DNA of 64,000 bases, taken from contig NC_088335.1 of the NCBI RefSeq assembly GCF_036884655.1, positions 47,767,501-47,831,500 of the forward strand. Direction: 5' to 3'. The notes beneath the pieces were generated by a model, which worked only from the letters and a program-made list of their open reading frames with translations, ran no database searches and was not told where the DNA came from. Position numbers and translations under genes: made by a program. The stretch is from Musa acuminata AAA Group. Its lineage: Eukaryota; Streptophyta; Magnoliopsida; Zingiberales; Musaceae. This document shows positions 20,201-33,300 of this stretch, piece by piece (the first letter of the stretch is position 1; every line of letters begins with the position of its first letter).

Positions 20201-23200
20201 AGCATGGAAGCAAATTCGCCATCTAAAACATAAACAGAATAAGATGCCATGACCATGTGCATGGTAGTTTGTTTTTTCAAGACCTTGAAAGAATTATATA
20301 ATTTAATCTAATTCATGGATATTCTATAAAGATGCTAGAACCAAAACAAAACAAGGGAATATAAAGCAGCACACACATAAACACTAGGTTATATATTGCT
20401 TCTAACCCTCTTCATTTACTTTAGCACTCACGCAAGAAACTGCTCCAGGAATTCAACAGGTCGGTTATAATAAAACAAGGCTCATCAAGTATTAGCTTAT
20501 ATGGAAGAATATATACACCAACAAATTCAAAATATCACATGTAGCTTTCAAATACAACAAAATAGTCCATCAAACTAATTTCACTAAGAACATACATTTC
20601 TGGTGTACTAACATGTCAAATACAAAATCAGTTCAAAAGGTCAGCAACTTTTGTTGGAAAATAGTGAAAAGACAATCTCCAAGTGATAACACCCAAAGTA
20701 CATGGAAACTAGAAAACTAAAAACATTATCTTCTGCTAATGGATAATCAAAACACATAATAGCAAGAAAATTGTATTTCTTTTTTCCTGTTTTCTTTTTT
20801 ATAAATTTATAAACACTGAGCAATATTTGCAGAATTTTCCACTAAAGCAACCAAACATCTAAAAGCAAATTCAGATGCAATAAGAGGAGCAAACAGACAA
20901 TGTTATCTTGTTAAATTAGGTTTCAAGGACTATCCTTTGGAAGGGCGAGTGGATCCCCAGCAAACTTGATCACAAAAATAAAAGAAACAAATGGTGTCAG
21001 AGAGGAAGATAATGCATGGACATGATTAGAAAATAATCAATTATAAAACCTCCTGACAGTCATGATGAGCCTTGTCATGCATTTGTCTCAAAATTATATT
21101 CCAAGGGAAGCAAGGATGTAAACTTCGACTTGCATCCCAATTAAAATATCAGATAAATTGAAAAGTCAATAACAAGTGCCACCAGAGTTGAAAGAACAAG
21201 AAAGGGAAAGGATAACATTCCTAAAGGTATATTCATCTGAAAAAGGAACACGCAGGGTCAAATCATACCACCAATTCTTGCCCATCAATGTTCAATTTAC
21301 TAAGCAAGCGTAATGAACGAAGAACTCCTTCAGCAGACTCAAATTCGCAAAATCCAAAACCTTTAGGAGTACCATCAGAAGGATCTTGAGCACGTTTCCA
21401 ACTCTTCACAGGACCACAAAGCTTCAAAGACACATCAAACAAAAGAAGAAAGTAAAGAACGTCAAGCATTAGAAATTTTTGACAGATCCACATCTTGGTT
21501 CTAATTTCATTGCAAAATAGGTCATATCTACAAATGCAGTTATGGACACATAACGTACCGTGAGAATTGAAAGGAGAAATTCATTTTCTACTGTGGAAGC
21601 AATCTTGCCAACATAAACAGTGGTTTGTGGCTTCTCTGCAGGTGCAACAATAGGTATAAAGGGCCGGATAACAGGAGTTACTACAGGTGGTACACCACGA
21701 ATACTTGGAATAGGAGGCCTTGGTATTTGTGGAATCATGCCGGCTGGTGGAATTGGACGTGGAGGAAATCCAGGACGAATCATTGTTGGGTAAGGTGCAG
21801 GGTACCGGGGCATTCCTGCAGAATAGCAGACAATATCTATGCAAACTTATCAGATAGAATCCTTAAATTTATAAACAGCAACTAAAATTTCACAACATGA
21901 GAACAAAATAAACAAGAAAACTTAAAAACATTTTTACCACACAATAAAAGTATACAAAGGATCACACCACAAAGATAGCATATACGACCAGCTGTAAGAG
22001 TAACCTGGGGGGGGGGGACATGCAAATAAATGTAATCTATCTCAAGTAAACTGGAGATTTGTGAAGACGGCCTTACCTTATCTACATCCTTGAAAACAAT
22101 CTTCAGAAGTTACACCAGGAACTATATTTGCTGATCTCAGACCATGGCATTGTGCTATTCAATTTAGAAGCACTATGAACACATTGCTATAACTTAACTT
22201 ATTTAAGAAAAAGTAAAACTAGTTCATTTCCAAAAAAATAAGAAAAATAATAAGGCCAAATGCACAAAGAAGATCAGTGTACCTTAGGAAAATGATGCAA
22301 CCATCACTCAGATGCTAACAAGATCCACTGTTGAAACATTTAGGAATCCATGACAAGCGGAAGGGAGAGGACACCGTTTCATCCAACAAAGCGAAAGGAT
22401 GTAACATGAAAAAGCACAAACACTAACCAAAATTTATATTTTTTGTATTAACCTAAATAACAACCTCTAAGCAGAAAATAATACTTAATAGACAATCTGG
22501 TGCTGTAAATCCAACGTAACTAGAAGTATTTAAGCATACCAACATAACTGGAAGTGATCTTTTAAGAACCGCAAGAGGAAGCCTGCCAGTCTTTTCACCA
22601 ATAACCTTTGGATGAGGCTGTAGGAGAAAATAAGATCATTGGTATCGGATGCAGCCAGTTTCTAACCCACCAATGGGTTCTTTTTTTCCATTCCCATTTT
22701 ATTCTTCTAATTACCAACACCACTAACCCCAATGATCAACTCAGTATAGCACATCCACTCGTTAATTTCCTAGAGAAAATGCTAGTGCAAGAAGAGTGCA
22801 AGCAAAACTATGAAGCTCCACCATTTACATAATGCACTAAATATACTGACTATGTCAAAACAAACCCCAGGAAACATTTTTTCCTCAAAGAAAAGAATTA
22901 TCAAGCCAAAAATGAATTATTACTACCAATGCTAGATTTCACATAAGGCGATGGAATCTAGCCAGATCAAAGAATAACCAAAGATGACGTTCAAACCAAA
23001 TAGTGAGCTTTGTGATGATCAAGACAACCCACCCGGAGGAGGCATCCCCATCGGACCCTGTGGTGTAGGCATCGCCATATAACCATTTCCGACTTGACCG
23101 TAGGGCATAGGCGCCGCCCCCGGAGGCTGGCCGTGCATCTGGTAAGGAACACCTGGCCGAGCTGGCAGCCCTCCGCTCGCTGCACCGGGAGGCATCATCA

Positions 23201-23531
23201 AGGCCGGGGCTGGGACCCCCGGCGGCTGGATGCCAGGGGCCTGGAAAGTAGGGTTCTGCGCCATCGGATTCGGGACCGCGGAGTAATGAGGGACGGGAGG
23301 GGCGCCCAGGGGCCGGAAGGACGGCGCGAAGGACGGAACCGCCGGCGGCGGAGGAGCCATGGGGGAGGGGCTAGGGATGGGGTTGGACGGATTCGAGGCG
23401 GGGGTTTCTCCGGGAGCGCGAGGAGGGGCGGAGGAGGGATCGGCGGGGGCCGAGGAAGGGACGTTTCCGGCGTCGGAACTGTCGGCGTTAGGGTCTAGGG
23501 TTTGGGGGGAGGAAGGGGAAGCGACCGCCAT
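17272..23531 (-). CDS. RBM25: RBM25-type splicing factor (RRM and PWI domains)
   Basis: Nuclear U1 snRNP-associated alternative-splicing regulator of the RBM25/Snu71 type. Exons: 23531-23033, 21815-21559, 21421-21269, 19901-19499, 19388-18702, 18621-18026, 17523-17272; phase is continuous, 948 residues ending SVKSKS-stop. Residues 1-230 are Pro/Ala/Gly-rich (GMPRYPAPYPTMIRPGFPPR, VPPVVTPVIRPF). The RRM is at about 231-303 with RNP2 VYVGKI and RNP1 KGFGFCEF, split over three exons. Residues ~330-670 are acidic then intensely RE/RD/RK-rich (EREREKERERERRRE), a long charged helix. The C-terminal exon is the PWI domain: MRPWISKKITEFLGEEE, DYIVSCIKDH, FVLKMWRMLIFEIKK. The start is the first ATG and opens directly into the family's Pro-rich leader. 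Introns are canonical GT-AG. All hallmark domains are intact, so it is probably functional. Confidence 0.95.
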
Positions 23532-23639
23532 GGTAGCAACCTTTCTTGAGAAGGACGGTGAGCGAATCGGGCGAAGAGCGGATGCAGGAATCGAACGAGA
23601 GGGGTTTCTTTTATTGAGCCCTCACGGAAGCACCCAACT

Positions 23640-25090
23640 TGCTCTCGAGCTTTGGGTTGTGCGGATCCGAAAACAGATGAGTGTTGTTCGGATCCGAAGC
23701 CCAAATTCCAATATAACATATGGCGAGTAACTTGACAATATAGAGGAATCTTGTTCGGATCCGAAGCCCGAAATCCAACAAACCTTCGTTTATTATTTAT
23801 TGCTTTGACATTTAAGCGTAGAATATTATCTGCCTTGCGGATCTATCTATCGACTTGCAAATGTATCATCGCGATTAAACCGATAATTAATTGAAACTTT
23901 AATTTTTAATAATAATTGATGGGGGCATATTTAGACCCCAGTTGGATACAGTGAGAATAATTGAGTTGAAGTGAGCTCAATGGATCAAAGAGTAGGTATA
24001 CTAATCTAACTCGATTAGAGCGAGCTAGAGGTGCGAATCGTCCAACCCAACGAAACGATTGAGTTAGTCCAATCGAATTAGGCATATATCCTTGAAAATA
24101 AAAATAAAAAATAAATTATGAACGAGTGAGTAAAATAAAGGGTCATTAGGGGCATGTTATGATCAATTCGATTAGGTTAAATCGAGCTAGAAATAAGTCG
24201 TCGAACCAAACTAAACAATAAACTAAGCGGTGTAAGTTGACCCAATCGAACTAGGCATATATCCTTGAAAATAAAAAAAAATAAAAAGTTATTGTCTATA
24301 GTAACGTAATATATCAAATTGAGTTTCAGTCAATCTAACTCGGTCAGATCGAGCTATAGGTGTGAATCGTCCAACCCAACGAAGCAATCGAGTTAGTTCA
24401 ATTGAGTTAGGCATATATAGTTTGTATTGTCTATCAAGTATTTACTGAAATATTTATTTATGAGATCCTGAGTTAAAATATTTTTTAATTTATTTTCTAT
24501 TTTATAGGTTTTTAAAGGACCATAAAAAGGTTTTAAATAGATTGACCGAGCTTCCCTAATGAATATATTTCATAAGGTGCCAATTGGTGTGATGGTCAAT
24601 CTCCAGAGGCAATAATAATGATGGCATATGTTATATTCTTAGGCACTAAGGTAACTCTCCATGACATTAACTATGTTGTCAGCTTCTTTTTCTTCATTAG
24701 GTGGTGCTATATCCTTCAAAACTTATTCATGTGACACATATTTAGCTAATTTTGTTGGTTATCATTCTTGGGATCTGATTTCTCCCAACACCGTAATGGG
24801 CTCAATCATGGTTCATGGATATGAGGTCCAATGAGAGTGCGTATGAAGTGTAAAGAATTAATCCCAAACTAATGCAACTTAATTGAGATATTGCAATCTA
24901 ATCGGTTCCCATTTTTCCATAATAATCATAACAGGATCTATTTTCTCCATGCAAATCTTATGCACAAACAGCAAATCCACGTTAATACGGAGACCGAGTC
25001 AACTATGTGTTTATAGACGATCTATATGTGGAGGACAACCTGATAGCAGTTGCTGTTTTCTTCCTCCTCCTGTCAATTTAATGTCTTCTC
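23640..25090. other. Intergenic, with a ~165-bp degenerate tandem repeat
   Basis: Near 23,655-23,780 the word CGGATCCGAA occurs three times. At about 24,000-24,420 a unit with ATCGAGCTA, GTCCAACCCAACGAA and TTAGGCATATATCCTTG occurs three times, with GGCATATAT at 24,081, 24,253 and 24,410. The rest is AT-rich and no gene is seen. Confidence 0.6.
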
Positions 25091-25098
25091 TTCGCTCA

Positions 25099-25104
25099 TA
25101 TAAA
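25099..25104 (+). promoter_or_regulatory. TATA box of the membrane-protein gene
   Basis: TATAAA in the context CGCTCATATAAACCCTAC, 185 bp upstream of the ATG at 25,289, with a CT-rich leader tract at about 25,168-25,190. Confidence 0.6.
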
Positions 25105-25288
25105 CCCTACTTTAGTGAATTCCAGTTGGAAGAGAAGCCCAACTTACCTATAACCATCCCATTGCTCCTCTCTCTCTCTCTCTTCTCTTACCTTCACCGT
25201 TCAAGAAAGAGAGGTAACTTTTCTTATCGAAGCGTAAGAATTAATCGTTTGATCGGAATGAAGATTTCGCTTTGTTCATAAGGAGGCG

Positions 25289-25930
25289 ATGGGAAGGAGA
25301 ATAGCATTTCCATCGGAAGCCAACACGTCACTACACCCGTCACTCGTCGTCTGCCTCGTAGTTGCATGGATCGCAGCCGTCATGGCCGTCGTCCTCTCCT
25401 TTTGCGCCACATGCAACCGCAAGTCCTCGAGCAAGCAGTCTTCTCCGCGGTCGTCACCGTCGAACGAATCCGTCGCGAAGCCTGCAGCTGAAACTACGCC
25501 TGCAGCTGCAGCGCAAGAACAAGACGAAAGCCCGGCACAAGAGATGCAGCAGCAGAAGCAGGAGGAGAAGGAAGAGGAGCAAGTGACAGTCATCGAGATG
25601 GCGCCCGACGTCGCGACGCATGGGCCCCTCCCTCCGACGGTGCTGCCGGCGTCGGCCTCGAAGCGGAAGCTTTCACTAAGCTTCGGAAAGGTGCCGGAGC
25701 GGCTGAGGACCAGCAGGAGGGAGCGGCACGGGAAGGGGAACGACTCGGAGGACTCGTTATGGAAGAAAACCATCATCCTGGGCGAGAAGAACAGGATCTC
25801 CACCGACGACGAGGAAGAGGTGGTGGACGAGAACGGGAACCGGCAGAGACACTACCACCCGAAGACGCCACGGTCGCGGCAGACTTCTCGGAACAACTCC
25901 TTCGCGCACCCCGACGAGACGCCGTCGTGA
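25289..25930 (+). CDS. Single-pass membrane protein of unknown function (plant)
   Basis: Intronless frame of 213 codons. Residues ~17-41 (SLVVCLVVAWIAAVMAVVLS) form one strong membrane segment followed by CATCNRK, which predicts a short lumenal or outer N-terminus and a cytosolic tail. The tail is low-complexity: Ser/Pro-rich, then a Q/E/K stretch (QQQKQEEKEEEQ), then a basic KRKLSLSFGKVPERLR segment, then DSLWKKTIILGEKNR and a YHPKTPRSRQ tail. The WKKTIILGEK and PKTPRS pieces look like conserved short motifs of an unnamed plant family (from memory, not tested). A TATA box, a CT-rich leader and strong third-position GC support a real gene. No enzymatic domain is visible. Confidence 0.75.
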   Translation: MGRRIAFPSEANTSLHPSLVVCLVVAWIAAVMAVVLSFCATCNRKSSSKQSSPRSSPSNESVAKPAAETTPAAAAQEQDESPAQEMQQQKQEEKEEEQVTVIEMAPDVATHGPLPPTVLPASASKRKLSLSFGKVPERLRTSRRERHGKGNDSEDSLWKKTIILGEKNRISTDDEEEVVDENGNRQRHYHPKTPRSRQTSRNNSFAHPDETPS

Positions 25931-26989
25931 GCCACGGTCACCCGACGGGGAGTAGCCGGCGGTGATCGTTTTGGAGGCGCAACCTCGTGGGAGATGGGTG
26001 ACCCATGCAAAACGTTGAATTGGTATGATCGCGTACGTGACGTACTTTTTGTATCGGTTTCTCTTCAACGAGTCAAGAATGGATTGTGCATGCGTTCGTC
26101 AATTACAATACGAGTCGACGACACCTTTTGGTCGATTACTATAATCATCGAGTGAGAGTGAACCAAAATAAACAAAAACTTGTGATTTGACGTTAATAAT
26201 ACAACAAAAAAGAAAAATCTAGTAGGAAGTAAGCTAATCATCATTCGATATCTAAGATGAAGATGAAGGTCATCCTGGACCGTGGATAAGAGTTCAAGAC
26301 AGACGGTTATAGATTGTTCCTCCTTTGTGGCTCATATGGATAAGAGGCAAAAAGGAGACTATTGAAAGTAATTAAATATTACCTCCCCATATAATATTTT
26401 ATGAAATATTTTGTTCATTTACAATAAGATATAAAAACTCACCTTTAATACAAAGAAAAAAGAAGGGCTTGACTTTTTTGATAACTCATGCCCGCACTCT
26501 TAAACTTTGGATTACTAACTTATGTGTTGGAAGGATCGGATCGAGAAACCTCTCCCGACCTTAGTCTTCGTGTGGGTGGCATCTCGAGAGCTTATTTCTA
26601 CATTAGAGGCACCTCAGGCAACTTTGCATATATGAATCTGAACTACTTTAGGCTAACTAGGATGTTAATATTTTTTTCCCCTAACAGGAGAGCCCAATGT
26701 TATAGTAACAGGCCATCAATCGACTCTCTCAATGAACACTCGATAGAGGAGGCTCTACCCCCAACTCATAGTACTTTCACTCAAGCGGGATAGCAACCAC
26801 CCTTTTCGTACATGAACGCATCCACCTTGGCGCAAACGTCGATGTGATACTAACGTCTATTTAATGATCCAAGTCTCTCACCCCCGGGGGTAACCCTGAG
26901 CCACTTGCTCGTCCTTGTTGAGGTGTTCTTGAATCTCACCCAACAAGTAGATATGTGAGTTGGGAAGACCCAACTTGCGTGAGAAGAAA

Positions 26990-28240
26990 TTCGTCACAAT
27001 GGAGGGACAAGACAAGATGTGCTTGAGGCACGAAAGTTGAGGAAACTCGATCTGCAATAAGAGAAATAATGTAAAAGACAAAATGTGCCCAAGACACATG
27101 AGTTAGAAAAACCCGACTTGTATGAGGAGAAATCTATCACGATGGAAGCACAAGGTAAAATGTGCCCGAGGCATGTAAGTTGGGAAAACCCAACCCACAT
27201 GAGGAGAAATCTGTCAAGATGGAGACACAAGACAAAATGTGCCCGAGGTACGTGAGTCGAGAAAACATGATCCACGTGAGGAGAAATTTGCTATAATAGA
27301 GGCACAAGGCAAAATGTACTCGAGGTGCGTGTGTTGAGAAAATCCGATTTCTGTAAGAAGAAACCCGTCATGACAGGAGGCACAAGGCGAAATTTGCCCG
27401 AGGTATGTGAATTGGGAAAACCTGACTCATGTAAGAAGAAACTTGTCATGGTAGGAGACACAAAACAAAATATGCCCGAGGCACGTGTGTTGAGAAAACC
27501 CGCCTTGCGTAAAAAAAAACTTATCATGGTGGGAGGCATAAGATAAAATATGCCCAAGATGCATGAGTCGGGAAAACTCGACCCATGAAGAAGAAACTCG
27601 CAACGGTAGGAGGCACAAGACAAAATGTGCTCGAGGCACATGAGTCGAGAAAACCCAACCCGCATAAGAAGCAACCCGTCATGGCGGGAGGCATAAGACA
27701 ACATGTTCTCGATGCACGTATGTCAAAAAAACCCGACTTATGTAAGAAGAAATCTACCATGGTAGAGGCAAAAGTCAAAATGTGATTGAGGCGCACATGT
27801 CGAGAAAACCTGACCCACGTAAGAAGAAATCTATCACAGCGGGAAGCATAAGATAAAATTTGTCCGAGGTGCATGAGTCAAGAAAACCTAACCCGTGTAA
27901 GAAGAAATCTGCTATAACGGGAGGCACAAGACGAAATATGCTCGAGACGTGTGTGTCGAAAAAACTTAACCCACATAAGAGGAAACTCATCACAACAGGA
28001 GGCACAAGACAAAATGTGCATGAGGTGTGTGAGTCGGGAAATCTGACCTGTGTAAAAAGAAACTCGTCATGGTAGGAGGCACACGATAAAATATACTCGA
28101 GATACATATGTTAAGAAAACCTGACTTATGTAACAAGAGATCTGCCACATGATATAAGGCATAAGACCGAATGTGTCCAAGATGCGTGAGTCAAAAAAAT
28201 TTGACCCACATGAGAGTAAATCCACCGTGGAGAAAGAATC
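26990..28240. repeat. 78-bp minisatellite, about 16 copies
   Basis: Unit pattern: GGAGGCACAAGACAAAATG, TGCCCGAGGCACGTGAGT, CGGGAAAACCCGACC, then CGTAAGAAGAAACCCGTCATGG. Anchor CAAGG/CAAGA occurs at 27,151, 27,228, 27,305, 27,383, 27,461, 27,539 and on to about 28,156, a spacing of 77-78 bp. Copies differ by 10-25%. Because 78 is 26 codons, long frames appear on both strands; they have no start context or known domain and are treated as repeat artefacts. Confidence 0.9.
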
Positions 28241-28639
28241 TTGAAGCAGAGAGGTTGAGTGTCGGCTCATCCTTTACTCGAGGTGGGTAGACCACTACAC
28301 AATATAGCCCATTGGCCTCAAGGTTCATTAGTAAACTATTTAGAAAAAAAAAGAAAGAAGAAGAAGAAAGAAAGAAAGAAAGAAAAGGGACATGATCACA
28401 ATAAGCAGAGACGAGCCTCCACCACCTAAGGTGGGTTTCTCACGGACTAGAAAAGGAGGAACCCACCTCTGCAACCCACCTTAGCTCCTTTCATAGTCGA
28501 GGTGAAGAGGAGCAAGTCGGCGATAGGGCTTCGCAGCTTCCCCACTATGGACCCATTGTCGGACTTGGGTCCCCTAGGAACGAGCAAAGGAGGAACCTAC
28601 CTCCGCACCACCTGTTGCTCACCTCATCTCCTCTACCCT

Positions 28640-29060
28640 GATGGCATGTGTTGGGAAGCCTAACCCCCTCCTCTGCTCAAGGTACAAAGGTCGGGAAACT
28701 CGACCCTCTCCCCACCTACGATCATCGTCGTGCCATAGAGGTCAAGAAGCTCGACCCTCACTTGCGCTAGAGGCATGTTGGTCGGGAGGCCTGAGCCCCA
28801 CCTCCACCCAAGGCGTGGAGATCGGGAAGCCCTAGCCACGTCTTCGGCCAAGTCACGGAGATCGAGGGGCTTGACCTTGCCTCTGCTCAAGGCAATGGAA
28901 ATCAGATCCGACCCCCACCTCCGCTCAAGACAAGGGGTCAAGAAGCCCGATCGCCATCTCCACCTAAGGCGTCAAGATCGGGATCACCTCTATTCGAGAC
29001 ATGGGAGGTCAGGAAGCTCGATTATTGTCTCCACCAGAAAATGAGGAGGTCAGAAAACCT
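28640..29060. repeat. Degenerate ~48-54-bp GC-rich minisatellite
   Basis: Repeated words CCCCACCTCCGCTCAAGG and GGTCGGGAAGCCCGA recur roughly every 50 bp (28,690, 28,739, 28,781, 28,829 and onward), strongly diverged. It directly follows the 78-bp array inside the same element, separated by a GAAA-rich purine tract at 28,345-28,390. Confidence 0.65.
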
Positions 29061-30365
29061 GACCTCGTTTGACCAATGTGCATCCCTCGATGATATGAGG
29101 GACATATCGATAATGGAGCGCCACTAGCACCGCCGGGGGAAGTGATCCCGAACGGACATGCCAAATGAACTCGTGTCGGACGAGCTAAGTGTGCCACTAA
29201 TGCACCAATGGATTGAAGATGTATAATCTTGATGTGCCAAATAAACTAGACGTTGCACTTTGAACCCCTCTCACAAGAGCCTTGAAGCATGCCTTCGAGG
29301 GGGCGACAAATAGTGGAGAGTACACTGTTAGCTAATTATTATTGGACACGTAATCGCCACGTGGTGTTCAGGGTGGAAAGGGAAGATGAAGGTCACCTTT
29401 TTTTACCACCAACGTCTGCACTCTCAAACTTCAGATTACTAACTTTGACGTTGATGGTATAATGAGTACCGTCGATTGGTGAATCGGCACAGTTGGTCCA
29501 TTGTCGAATGTGCAAACTCACCCAGGTGTCTCTTCCTTACTAACATAGGAAACTTGGTGAGGTGAGGCCGCATAAGCGGTCTGGTCGAAAGCCATTCTAT
29601 TGGCGAGGACTCAATTCTAGATAAGCAAGTAGGCGGTCTGAGATCTTCCTGGTTGCAATGTTCCTCCCTAAGGATGGGTCGTCCGAGTATCCTCGGGTGA
29701 AGGGTTATCTCGTGGCTACGTCTTGATAATGGAGTCGCCTCCTGACCGTCGACGATCTTGCATGATAGGCTAGCGTCGAGAGTTGCCCATTGTGAGCCCT
29801 CCGATGCTTAAGTCAGCAAATGGGAAAAGTCAGTATTGTAAGCTATATGATTGAGTTAGTGTGCGGAGAGTCCCCCCATTCAGTATGAGCTGATGGGTTC
29901 TTTTTTATACTTGATCCTTGGGACTTCTTATTGTCTGGCCTTGGATAAGATTATGTGAACCGTCTAAGCATTCTCTGATCTTGATAAGATACAACGATTA
30001 TTGCCAATCATCGATGCGGGACACATCAGGATGTAATGCGACGTCATATTAGGGCTAATGACCTGGAGCCTTGTTTAGGTATTAGCCTTTGTGACAAATG
30101 AGCTGACATGGGACAAAATCATCCATATTAGACATCAAATGGATCGAATCAAAAAATCCTCTACCGATATTAGCCTTCATGTAGGTGATACCTTGAACAA
30201 CTCTGTGCATTTGGGTTCAAACTACATTGGACTAACCAGGACGTCAACGACTTTTCCCCTAATAAGAAGTAACCTATAATTACCTTAATGGCTTTTTAAA
30301 TGGTCAGGTGCACAAAGATGCTATGCATTGCATTCAATGGTTATCAATTTAGCAACTATAAGTGA

Positions 30366-33300
30366 TTACAATTTCACTTTCCTGTTCATCACATCATGGT
30401 AATACAAGAGGATACACATTGGTTGTCCCAGAATGCAGAAGAATAGCCAAAAAATCATGTTTCCGACCTGGCCGATAAACATCAAAACAAAATTGTAGAT
30501 TAGGTTTCTTAAAGTTCAACATTACAAAAAATAAGATACAGAAAACCGATTTATCGACTAGGATTATGAACTCAACATACCGTGGTGTTTTTGAATTTAT
30601 TCTGGAGATATTTTGTCAACACGATCAAGGGAATCTGGCAAGCAATGATAGAAAAAATAAAGATCATTATGAATAAGAAGCCATGGTGTGGATCTTTGGC
30701 CATCTTTTACAATATCTCTTATGATACCAACAATAGTCACGCATTTTTTTTCTTTTCGTTTCAAATTATTTTCTTAGGTCTTTTCCTTTTGCATCTTAAT
30801 TGATTCAATTTATGTAACCATGGGATCAATAGACAACTCACTATTTACTAACCCAAATGAATGTACAGTCCCTACCTAAATTTGGAAGTGTATGGTTCAA
30901 ATAGCTGGAGCATGAATCTTTTCTAAGGTCCATTATCTTGAATTAATCCAGGATTTTATATACCGTGTTATGCCCTCAAAGGATTTTATAATACCAAAGG
31001 GAATAAAAGGTCTATAGTTATCTATCATGTGTTTTCTCTATCAAAGTTGGAACTAGTAGAGCGAAAGCATGAAATTTAATATGAATGGGAATAAAAGGTC
31101 TATAGTTATCTATCATGTGTTTTCTCTATCAAAGTTGGAACTAGTAGAGTCAAAGCATGAAATTTAATATGAATGGGAATAAAAGGTCTATAGTTATCTA
31201 TCATGTGTTTTCTCTATCAAAGTTGGAACTAGTAGAGCGAAAGCATGAAATTTAATATGAATGGGAATAAAAGGTCTATAGTTATCTATCATGTGTTTTC
31301 TCTATCAAAGTTGGAACTAGTAGAGTCAAAGCATGAAATTTAATATGAATGGGAATAAAAGGTCTATAGTTATCTATCATGTGTTTTCTCTATCAAAGTT
31401 GGAACTAGTAAGCGAAAGCAAGAAATTTAATCATTTTAACAATTGGCATGAAACTATAGATGCTAAATAATATAGTCATGTTGAGGAAGATAATGACAAG
31501 GTTATGAACTGAAAGGTGAAACTAAACAACGGTTGGCAGGTTTTGGTAGAGATTCCTAATCACATGGTGCTTGATAAAGCCTACATGAAAAGAATAACTT
31601 GAGTCTGTTTGCAGCCAAACATCGTGATAACATGTGAGTACCGAGTCAATGAAATCAAAATTCGGTATTGTATCTCCAAGAAGTTATGCAAGTTTGAACT
31701 TGTTTTTCAATGCCGGTCAAGTTCTTGTGCATGTCAGCTAATTATAGCATCTTCTAAGAAAAGGATAGTTCAAATTCAACATGCTGTCAAAAAGTTGACT
31801 TGATGGATGTTACCTGAAACATGATTCCTATGAATGCCCAGAACTTGAATATTTGGCAGGGAACAGCAACACATATCTGTATACGATTTAAATTTTGTCA
31901 TAGAATTTAAAATAGCAACTAAACTGAAAAATGAAAAAAAAAAATGACAAGAAGACGAGCAATAAACATACAGCATGAGTGCTACAACTTAATTCCAACA
32001 GCTATTTTTGCCACATATTTTGATTTTTTGAGACCAACATTATATAAGGCCTAAAAGTGCAAGTAATAAAATAAACAAAAGGTTGCAAAATAAAGAAAAC
32101 AGAGGAAGCAAAGAGTAGGAATTATGCATCTTCAGAACAATACTAGTGCTACAAGTTATATGAAAAAAATGCAAACTAACGTAATCTTAAGATACCAATC
32201 TGTTCCATCCAAGATGTGAGAAGGAAAGGAAAAAAACAGATCATATCCCTGTTTATTCAAGAATTGATCAATAGTTTAAGTTGCTGGCTCAGGCATTTGT
32301 TAACTTTGCCACCACCACAAATACATTCTACTGACTCACCACGGGTTAAAACTCCAGCTCACCAACCACATCAGTTCATCGATCATCATTTGCCATTAAG
32401 CGGGTTGGATTCCTCACCATCCATAAATGATCGAAAATGTGTGTTGGCAAAGTGAACTCATATATAGTGACAAAACCTAACATCGTTATTCAAATAGTTC
32501 AACCATATACTCAGTAGTCACAAATTATACATTAGCCTGTGCCTATGTGTCATAGCTTCCTATGTGTTGGTTAGCTCAATTAATTCCACCAAAGTAGCAT
32601 AACCAACACATTTTCCATTTCACAAAGCTAAAAAGCTCCTTTGGTAGAATAACAGAGCTACTAAACATATGAGATACTAATCCAAAGCTTCTAAGAGGCA
32701 AAATCATGTAAGATAACAATTTACCTCGTGGAATATGGCAGATAAAAAGAAGGCTATCATAAGAGCAACACCCTGCAAGGAGACATTTGAATAAAAGATA
32801 AGATCCAGCACTCTGGCAAGAACAGTGTGAAAACAATAACAAAGCTTATCCAGTCATATAATGCAAATACCTCAAAGCAAAGGACCTAAAAGCGATTCCA
32901 GCTCAAATAAAGTATTTAAGGCATTTATCCTTTTTTTCACAAAGGATTACAATTGCAAAGAAGTCTGTTCAGTAAAATGTAAGCAATGCAATCCTCATTA
33001 AATGAAAAGGTCTATAAATATAATCTACTAAATCAAATTATTCTTTGACCTCCCCAGATATGGATTAGTATTCAACATATAATTTTGAGGAATGGCTCAG
33101 AAGGATTTTGAGAGATGTTTTTTTAAGTCTTCTGTCTTTCAAATGGTGTATTGTCAATTCAATTGACTTTTCACCTCTAACATACACATGATCAAACTCT
33201 TACATAGTGTTGAGTTGAGACATGTATGGATCAAAGTTTCTTGGTAGAGAAAACACCTTAAGAAGATGTTCATCTAGGAATAACTATATCAAAGGCCAAT

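Larger units (their letters stand above)
26476..30268. mobile_element. Degenerate non-coding LTR-type element or cluster
   Basis: The two ends share diverged sequence. GCACTCTTAAACTTTGGATTACTAACTT at ~26,493 resembles GCACTCTCAAACTTCAGATTACTAACTT at ~29,417. GGATCGGATCGAG...CTAACTAGGATGTTAATATTTTTTTCCCCTAACA at ~26,533-26,685 resembles GGATCGAATC...CTAACCAGGACGTCAACGACTTTTCCCCTAATA at ~30,138-30,266. This suggests direct terminal repeats, the left one shortened. Between them are two minisatellites and no gag, protease, reverse-transcriptase or integrase motif. Probably a non-autonomous retrotransposon relic. Boundaries are approximate. Confidence 0.5.

Noticed and set aside
23094..23498. 134-codon plus-strand frame opposite RBM25 exon 1
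   Set aside because: Shadow of the GC-rich, Pro-coding exon on the other strand.
27291..28107. Long minus- and plus-strand frames inside the 78-bp array (110-137 codons)
   Set aside because: They arise because the unit length is a multiple of three. They exist on both strands, lack start context and show no known domain.
31001..31430. Regularly spaced direct repeats resembling a CRISPR array
   Set aside because: Units are contiguous 88-bp copies without variable spacers, inside an intron of a plant nuclear gene.
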